Below are positions 5,172 through 9,631 of a DNA stretch of 9,631 nt, piece by piece. A program made the position numbers and the translations under genes. The stretch lies in contig JAFWKS010000328.1 of assembly GCA_017511325.1 (NCBI GenBank), positions 1-9,631 on the forward strand. The letters are read 5' to 3'. Each line of letters opens with the position of its first letter. Within the stretch, counting starts at the first letter, position 1. The notes beneath the pieces are model-generated. The model saw only the letters and a list, made by a program, of their open reading frames with translations. It did no database searches and had not been told where the DNA came from. The stretch comes from Erysipelotrichaceae bacterium (GTDB taxonomy: Bacteria; Bacillota_I; Bacilli_A; Erysipelotrichales; Erysipelotrichaceae).

Positions 5172-5729
5172 ATGAGTAAACTGGAAAAGCTATGGAAACT
5201 GTTTGCGGTGACTTTTGCGGTCAGCGCTACGACCAGTGGTGGACATGCGATCACGGCTGTATTAAAGCCGATTATTATTGAGAAATACCATTGGTTAAGT
5301 GAAGATGAATTCATGGATCTTGTTTCCATCGGTCAGACTACACCGGGGTCTATTGCGATCAACGTATCCGTCATATTGGGTTATCGGGTGGCAGGACTGA
5401 TCGGAGCTTTTGTGACGATGGTCGGAACGACGATCCCGCCGTTTGCGTTCATGCTGCTGGTAACGATGTTCTATGAGAAGATCGTCAATAATATCTATGT
5501 TTCGTATTTTATGGCCGGTATGCAGTCGGCAGTGACGGCTTTATTGCTGTATGTGACTGTTGATACTTTTAGATTAAACAGAAAGAACTGTGATATATAC
5601 GGTTATATCCTGATGGTCATATCTTTTATCTATGCCATGTTTACTGATTATTCATTACTCTATCTGTTTATCTTTGTGGTGATCGCAACTTATATCAGAA
5701 CGATACTTCTGACGAGGAATTTCAGATGA
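5172..5729 (+). CDS. Chromate transporter-type membrane protein, first subunit of a pair
   Basis: A 185-residue hydrophobic protein of the CHR (chromate ion transporter) family, short single-domain type. It has an amphipathic start (KLEKLWKLFAVTFAVS), a Gly-rich TSGGHA motif (21-26), then TTPGSIAIN (56-64) and LGYRVAGLIGAF (69-80), which correspond to the conserved PGP...N...G-x-x-x-x-G core, followed by several membrane segments. The usual TPGP reads TPGS here. Short CHR proteins work as two homologous subunits encoded side by side, as in the next gene. Proposed function is proton-driven anion (chromate or a natural anion) transport, but the physiological substrate is unknown. The ATG at 5172 aligns with the family N-terminus and leaves almost no leader. 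The stop overlaps the next start (ATGA). Confidence 0.85.
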   Translation: MSKLEKLWKLFAVTFAVSATTSGGHAITAVLKPIIIEKYHWLSEDEFMDLVSIGQTTPGSIAINVSVILGYRVAGLIGAFVTMVGTTIPPFAFMLLVTMFYEKIVNNIYVSYFMAGMQSAVTALLLYVTVDTFRLNRKNCDIYGYILMVISFIYAMFTDYSLLYLFIFVVIATYIRTILLTRNFR

Positions 5730-6274
5730 AACTGTTACTTGATATTGTCATAACTTTCATCAAGATCCAGCTCTTATCATTCGGGGGCGGACACGCTTCG
5801 ATCCCGGTCGTACATACGGAGATCGTCGAGATCAAGCACTGGATGACGATGAAGGAATTCTCTGATCTACTGGCCATGGATGAAATAACTCCGGGTCCTT
5901 TGGCGATCAACTGTGCCACCTTTGTCGGTAAGAAACTGGCTGGTGTTCTCGGATCGATCGCCGCAACTGTAGGCTGTATCATCCCGTCATGTATCATCGC
6001 ATTGATCTTCATGAAGATGTATAAACAGTATCTTCAGAACAAGATCTTCGTCAATGAGTTAAGAGGACTAAGGTGTATGGTCATTGCTTTATTGGCGGTA
6101 ACGACGATCACCTTAGCTACGGGATCGATCTATATCGATAACAGTCTGAAATTAGGAAATACTCTGATCTTTGCGTTGTCGTTTATCCTGTTATATAAGT
6201 TCAAACCCAATCCCTTATATGTGATCTTACTTGGAGGAGTATTGGGTATACTCATCAATATAGTTAAGTTTTAA
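5726..6274 (+). CDS. Chromate transporter-type membrane protein, second subunit
   Basis: A 182-residue homologue of the upstream protein, translationally coupled by a 4-bp ATGA overlap, with GAGG at 5714-5717 as ribosome site. Motifs are closer to the family consensus: LLSFGGGHASIPVV (16-29), ITPGPLAIN (54-62), FVGKKLAGVLGS (67-78) and PSCIIALIFMK. Several hydrophobic segments follow, ending in a short cytosolic tail. The pair probably forms an inverted-topology heterodimer in the membrane, as proposed for other paired short CHR proteins. The stop TAA (6272-6274) overlaps by two bases the stop of the convergent iscB gene, and a terminator follows at once. Confidence 0.87.
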   Translation: MKLLLDIVITFIKIQLLSFGGGHASIPVVHTEIVEIKHWMTMKEFSDLLAMDEITPGPLAINCATFVGKKLAGVLGSIAATVGCIIPSCIIALIFMKMYKQYLQNKIFVNELRGLRCMVIALLAVTTITLATGSIYIDNSLKLGNTLIFALSFILLYKFKPNPLYVILLGGVLGILINIVKF

Positions 6275-7602
6275 GACATCAACAGCAGTGTTGATGTTTT
6301 TAATTCATCATTAATAGACAAAGAGACCCCGTCCTCTGCAGGGCGGGGAGGGATTGCCATCCTCCTTTCCGTAATAAAGTGTTTCCCTGTTTCGACAAGT
6401 CTTAGCTTCTTACAGCTCGCAGAAGCTGAAACCAGTGTGCCATCCAGCTTTTTAAGCTGGAAGAAACCTGATGATCTTCTTCCCTGTATGAAACATTCCT
6501 CACTGTTGTAAAGCACCCTGTCCCAAAGTCGGAATCCTTTGACAAGGTAAGGAGCCTGGTTGAGTTTTCTCAAACCGCCCCTGTTTACCTTGAATTTGTG
6601 GATCTGCCTGTTGTGACAGCGCATTTTTCTTTGAAAGTAGACAATACCGTCTGATAAGGCGCTCGGGTTGCCTGAAATACATCTTGCGTCGATACAGTGT
6701 TCCTTTGGCAGTCCTGCCCTGATCCTGGTGTTCTTGGTCTTATAGCCGTAGGTGAGACTCACATACGGATAAAGATCTTTTAGCCTGTTGTAGACAGACC
6801 ATCGCATGATGCCCATGAAGGCAGCGTCATTAAGCTTCATGCCGCGTTTAATACCGGCCGGAAGCTTTACTGTTCCCTTGTGATAGCCTGTATGACAGGT
6901 CTCACACAATGTGATCAGATTGTCTGGAGAATCGCCTCCTGTTTTTCGTGATTCAATGTGGTGCACGTTCAGTACGGGATCCTTGGATCTTCCATGGCAG
7001 CACTGACATTCATGGTTGTCACGAAAGAGTACATACTCCCTTGTATTCCAGAAGCCAAGCTGCTCTCCTGACTGGTAATCAGTACCCTGAGGCAAAGGCT
7101 TGCCTTCAAGCGTTGCCTTCAAAAGCTGCGTATCGAAACAAGCGGTTTCAATGATCATCTTAGAGATCGGTAGGATCTTGTGAACATCTGCGATCACCTT
7201 AATATGGCAATCGACATTCTGTTTCACAGAAGGCGCCAGCCATCCTTCGGGTCTGCGCCTGTTGTCAAAGCGCGGCGCCCTGTACCTTGTCTTGCGGTTT
7301 CTTCTTGCATGACGTGCCTCTCTTCTTGTGGAGATGAGCTCAACGATGTCGTTTCGCAGTTCCGCATCGGCTTCATAGAGCACTCTGTCTTCGGTAGTGG
7401 CACTGACACCGATGTGTTTTGACCCGGCATCAATGCCTAAGTTTACATTTTGTCTGTAGCCGCTTGATCCGAACAGAAGCCGGATCGTAAACGGCGTTCT
7501 TTTGATAACCTTAGCCTTGCCCTGCTTGAGCAGAAGCTTGGCTTTGCACGGTTTGCACGGCATTAAGGGATCGCCGTGCCTGTTTAGTACGTAAACTAAC
7601 AA
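6271..7602 (-). CDS. iscB: IscB RNA-guided nuclease (OMEGA; RuvC plus HNH)
   Basis: A 443-residue protein with the full IscB architecture. The PLMP motif is at 12-15 in the N-terminal PLMP domain (PLMPCKPCKAKLLLKQGKAK). RuvC-I is LGIDAGSKHIGVS with Asp58. An Arg-rich bridge helix lies at about 93-118 (RREARHARRNRK...). RuvC-II is MIIETACFDTQ with Glu152. The HNH domain is at about 190-240 with CxxC pairs 199/202 and 233/236 and catalytic HH 214-215, Asn228 and His237. RuvC-III is EHCIDARCISG with Asp305, and a C-terminal target-motif-interacting region follows. All expected catalytic residues are present, so it is probably an active dsDNA nuclease guided by the omega RNA encoded just upstream. 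It starts at TTG (7602-7600), with AGGAGG (7611-7616) eight bases before. The last 13 residues appear to be read from flanking DNA through the chr terminator. No tnpA is present, so movement would need a transposase in trans. Confidence 0.96.
   Translation of the reverse strand: MLVYVLNRHGDPLMPCKPCKAKLLLKQGKAKVIKRTPFTIRLLFGSSGYRQNVNLGIDAGSKHIGVSATTEDRVLYEADAELRNDIVELISTRREARHARRNRKTRYRAPRFDNRRRPEGWLAPSVKQNVDCHIKVIADVHKILPISKMIIETACFDTQLLKATLEGKPLPQGTDYQSGEQLGFWNTREYVLFRDNHECQCCHGRSKDPVLNVHHIESRKTGGDSPDNLITLCETCHTGYHKGTVKLPAGIKRGMKLNDAAFMGIMRWSVYNRLKDLYPYVSLTYGYKTKNTRIRAGLPKEHCIDARCISGNPSALSDGIVYFQRKMRCHNRQIHKFKVNRGGLRKLNQAPYLVKGFRLWDRVLYNSEECFIQGRRSSGFFQLKKLDGTLVSASASCKKLRLVETGKHFITERRMAIPPRPAEDGVSLSINDELKTSTLLLMS
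6275..6301 (+). terminator. Terminator of the chromate-transporter operon
   Basis: ACATCAACA (6276-6284), loop gcag, TGTTGATGT (6289-6297), then a T run to 6301. The 9-bp stem is perfect. On the other strand these same bases encode the last residues of the IscB reading frame (TSTLLLM). Confidence 0.88.
6327..6348. repeat. Subterminal hairpin at the 3' end of the iscB element
   Basis: CCCCGTCC (6327-6334) and GGGCGGGG (6341-6348) pair with one T-G, loop tctgca. IS200/IS605-type elements carry such imperfect hairpins near their ends for recognition of single-stranded DNA by TnpA. It lies within the coding sequence for IscB residues PPRPAEDGV. Confidence 0.6.
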
Positions 7603-7853
7603 GTAATTTACCTCCTATTCCTAAGTAGAATACCTTCGCCAATGTTATAAGGGGTTTGTATGCATGCAGCACTGCTCCTGCCCATCAGAGCTGTTTAACC
7701 GCATGCCGCAGTGTCCGCAGTTAGGTATAACGCCGCGGAGTGCCTATGTATTCCCAAATAACGTAGGTCTCTAAGACCTTAGGCTAGTCAACCAGGGCTT
7801 TTTCAAGCCCCCACTTCAAGAACCATCAGGTTCTAAGTGGTGGGTGATTGACC
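7603..7853 (-). ncRNA. Omega RNA / HEARO RNA of the iscB element
   Basis: The 250-nt gap before iscB has no ORF but is packed with stems, in the position where IscB elements encode the HEARO (omega) RNA. In minus-strand order: a long first hairpin (7840-7811) CCACTT-AGAACC-tgat-GGTTCT-tg-AAGTGG; GGGCTT-GAAA-AAGCCC (7810-7795); AGGTCT-tag-AGACCT (7779-7765); a CCGC/GCGG stem (7738-7715); and self-complementary GCATGC copies at about 7706-7701 and 7666-7661 that can pair around a GCTCTG...CAGGAGC hairpin. The guide should be taken from DNA just 5' of the element, predicted at 7869-7854. The exact ends and pseudoknots were not computed, and the AGGAGG of iscB lies at the 3' edge. Confidence 0.82.
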
Positions 7854-7928
7854 AATCCTTTTTACATTATCTATGGTGATAATGATGTCTTGTTTAGAAT
7901 CGCCATCCTTATATATAAATGTCGCCAT
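7833..7928 (-). pseudogene. Small ORF interrupted by the iscB element
   Basis: ATG at 7928-7926 follows a good ribosome site (AGAGGTGA, plus-strand 7933-7940). The frame reads MATFIYKDGDSKQDIIITID, then NVKRI, then GQSPTT and a TAG that lies inside the first omega-RNA hairpin. The last six residues are element sequence. It begins about 42 bases after the stop of the ADP-ribosylglycohydrolase gene in the same direction, so the two were probably cotranscribed. If the element is removed, the ORF becomes 38 residues ending NDELKTSTLLLMS. I do not recognise the protein, and no function is proposed. Confidence 0.55.
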
Positions 7929-7970
7929 AATCTCACCTCTTCTGGGGGCAAATATTACCCCACGGTTTGC

Positions 7971-9631
7971 TTAGCTTCTGTGTTTTCCCTTGATGAAGTC
8001 GGCCAGTTCGTCCGGATCGACTTCCTCATCTTCCTCAGCAACCTCTTTAATCTGTTCAATGTATCTGAATGCTTCCTGTCTAAGAAACCGTTCCAGCAAA
8101 GCGAACACCTCTTCCTGACTCATTCCGGTTGACATCAGCTTTTCTACAATCGTTCCTAATGCGTCTCTCATATTATCCTCTTGTTTTTCTTCTGCCTTGT
8201 TTTCAAACCAATATTCGTTTAACAGTTTTATAAAGTTCTTATCAGTTACTGGCAATCCCGATTCATCTGCGAGGACAAACGTTTCTTTGCAATACGGGCA
8301 GATCGCCGTTTGCCCAGCATCTCTTTCAAGCCAGTTGCGGATCTCACTGGCATTAAATATGGTTTTGCAATGATAACACCCGCATTTCCTGCTTTGCAGT
8401 ATTGCGTCTTTGTTGTATGTTCTGTATTTCAGAACATCGAACGGGCTGATGCCGTACTGTTCAAACAGTGGTCTTTCTTTTTCGGAAACTCCTTCAGGCA
8501 AAGCGGTTTCGTCGTTAACTACATCAATAATCGGTCTTAATTTGTTCCATGGAAAATTCGCTTCTTCGTCAGATCTATTCTCAATATTGACTACTGTAGC
8601 AACAACATACTGTCTTCCTCTTTGGACGAGCACCCTGTCGCCTTCTTCTATCTTCAAGTTGCCCGGCGCATAGGAATATACGCCTTCGAATTCATCATAG
8701 ACAACATCCACATATGTATGTGTCTTATCTTCTTCAGTATCTTTGCTGACTTCTTTCTTTTTGATGTCCTCATCTATGCAGCCATTAAATCCGGCATACT
8801 TGCTGAACGTCTTTGTCAGCATGCATTCAAGTATAGCTTTCTTGTTTCTGAGGGTGTCAAACCATTCACGGTGGCCATCATAACCAAGTCCTTCAATGAT
8901 TCCCGCCAATCCACCCGCTACAGCTGCGACAGTGTCGGTATCCTCTCCCAGATTGACCGCTCTTTTTACCATGCCGTCATACCCTATGGCATATTCGCCG
9001 CCATCGGGGGCAAACTCCCTATGACTTACAGCCCAGAGTGCAGCTTCAAGGGTATCGACTACATAGCCGGATGATTTTATTTCTGATGCTTCCAGCTTGT
9101 CGATATAGCTTAATCTGTCAAAAGGCTTGTCATATATAAGCGTTGGAATGATGTCGTGAATGTTTTCTCCGGCAAGTAGTCTTCTTGCCACGTGCACATA
9201 GATCACACACGCTTCCAGCGAGACCTGATGTCTGTGGGTAATGGCTGATACGGCTCGTATTTCACCATCGCTGCAGTCAGTGAAGGCCAGCGGAAGGATC
9301 CTCATTAAGGATCCGTTGCCATTGGAATATTCTCCGGATTGAGGAACACCGCTCATCAGAGCTTTCAGTGTTGCATGGCCAACATCAAATACTGTGCCAT
9401 CAGCGGTGAATTTCCCTTCGTTGAGCCACAGCAGGAAATTGTTTCTGATATCGTCCACATCGATCCTGCCATTATTATCTTTGATACTCTTCAAAGTCGC
9501 CAGAGTCATCGACGTATCATCAGACCAGGTTCCTGCAGGCTGATCATGAGTTCCATAGCCCGTCATACCTTCACACTCAAACGTTCCTCTTTCCTCAAAC
9601 TCAAAAGGCACACCCAGCGCATCGCCAATCG
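7971..9631 (-). CDS. ADP-ribosylglycohydrolase joined to a barrel-like segment and zinc ribbon (5' end missing)
   Basis: The gene runs off the window; the visible part starts IGDALGVPFEFE, the hallmark N-terminus of the DraG/ARH family, so only a few residues are missing. Numbering from the Met in the frame at 9611: TWSDDTSM (28-35) and LGEDTDTVAAVAGGLAG (221-237) supply the paired acidic and Thr ligands of the two-Mg centre, and both are intact. The enzyme domain ends near 270. A segment at about 298-345 (VDVVYDEFEGVYSYAPGNLK, then IEEGDRVLVQRGRQYVVATV) looks like a small beta-barrel, and CGCYHC...ICPYC (Cys 410, 412, 415, 438, 441) is a zinc ribbon. The tail is helical and acidic. It should remove ADP-ribose from a protein or nucleic-acid target, with the extra domains giving substrate choice. 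An antitoxin or immunity role against an ADP-ribosyltransferase is possible but unproven. Confidence 0.88.
   Translation of the reverse strand, partial: IGDALGVPFEFEERGTFECEGMTGYGTHDQPAGTWSDDTSMTLATLKSIKDNNGRIDVDDIRNNFLLWLNEGKFTADGTVFDVGHATLKALMSGVPQSGEYSNGNGSLMRILPLAFTDCSDGEIRAVSAITHRHQVSLEACVIYVHVARRLLAGENIHDIIPTLIYDKPFDRLSYIDKLEASEIKSSGYVVDTLEAALWAVSHREFAPDGGEYAIGYDGMVKRAVNLGEDTDTVAAVAGGLAGIIEGLGYDGHREWFDTLRNKKAILECMLTKTFSKYAGFNGCIDEDIKKKEVSKDTEEDKTHTYVDVVYDEFEGVYSYAPGNLKIEEGDRVLVQRGRQYVVATVVNIENRSDEEANFPWNKLRPIIDVVNDETALPEGVSEKERPLFEQYGISPFDVLKYRTYNKDAILQSRKCGCYHCKTIFNASEIRNWLERDAGQTAICPYCKETFVLADESGLPVTDKNFIKLLNEYWFENKAEEKQEDNMRDALGTIVEKLMSTGMSQEEVFALLERFLRQEAFRYIEQIKEVAEEDEEVDPDELADFIKGKHRS

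Larger units (their letters stand above)
6313..7853 (-). mobile_element. IS200/IS605-type iscB element (non-autonomous)
   Basis: The proposed unit holds the 5' omega RNA, iscB and the 3' hairpin. Boundaries are inferred by asking which excision restores the flanking ORF: joining minus-strand ...AAAAGGATT (ending 7854) to AATGATGAA... (from 6312) makes the ORF at 7928 continuous. An ATT at both junctions leaves up to three bases of uncertainty. No terminal inverted repeats or target duplication are needed for this class. There is no transposase gene. Confidence 0.55.

Noticed and set aside
6271..7602. Cas9 or TnpB instead of IscB
   Set aside because: The protein has the PLMP domain and an HNH inserted in RuvC (so not TnpB) but is only 443 residues with no REC lobe (so not Cas9).
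7603..7853. CRISPR array or tracrRNA as the source of the structured repeats
   Set aside because: There are no regularly spaced direct repeats; the stems are single, distinct hairpins in the position of an IscB omega RNA.
7943..7965. TGGGG-N9-CCCCA hairpin after the glycohydrolase gene as a terminator
   Set aside because: The stem is only 5 bp and no T tract follows on the minus strand; the downstream ORF with its own ribosome site suggests readthrough.
7848..8132. 94-residue plus-strand ORF
   Set aside because: It crosses the element edge, the small minus-strand ORF and the end of the glycohydrolase gene; composition is that of a shadow frame.
8622..9074. 150-residue plus-strand ORF
   Set aside because: It is the antisense shadow of the ADP-ribosylglycohydrolase gene; no ribosome site or known motif.

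Overview
The window looks like a low- to mid-GC Bacillota chromosome segment, possibly from an Erysipelotrichia-like or clostridial gut anaerobe. The genus is a guess. Evidence: strong AAAGGAGG ribosome sites, TTGACA/TATAAT promoters, a CIRCE operator in front of hsp20, a perfect Rex operator, and an ornithine-fermentation-type dehydrogenase. The region is a patchwork: intact cassettes with their own promoters and terminators sit between decayed, truncated or interrupted genes.

Layout. 1-80 is the tail of an unknown gene. 117-659 is a lipoprotein gene cut short by an IS110-type transposase remnant that lies antisense (about 505-790). 892-1980 is a 2,4-diaminopentanoate dehydrogenase-like enzyme with a Rex box over its promoter and a strong terminator. 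2060-3284 (minus) is a decayed LEM-3-like GIY-YIG gene, split by an 816-bp insert carrying hsp20 with its CIRCE promoter and flanking hairpins. 3285-3540 is mostly non-coding and ends in a terminator. 3549-4073 encodes a GtrA-type membrane protein, followed by a GT2 glycosyltransferase (4082-4806) with a -1 frame break at A_AAA_AAG and a missing C-terminus. 4780-5170 holds a junction palindrome, a SorC-type regulator C-terminal fragment and an AT-rich stretch.

5172-6274 is a two-gene chromate-transporter operon whose promoter predicts a leaderless mRNA. About 6313-7853 (minus) is an IS200/IS605-type element carrying an intact iscB nuclease and its upstream HEARO/omega RNA. 7833-7928 is a small ORF broken by that element. 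7971-9631 is a large partial ADP-ribosylglycohydrolase joined to a small barrel-like segment and a zinc ribbon.

The best candidate for a system worth experimental attention is the IscB/omega-RNA module. Its nuclease residues all appear intact, and removing the element in silico gives a continuous small ORF, which predicts a 16-nt guide and a motif on the other side. The second is the self-contained hsp20 cassette inside the GIY-YIG gene: its two flanking fragments rejoin in the same reading frame when the insert is removed. Regulation readable from the sequence: NADH/NAD+ sensing (Rex) for the dehydrogenase, HrcA/CIRCE for hsp20, and a leaderless start for the transporter operon. All family calls come from recognising motifs by eye; no searches were run.
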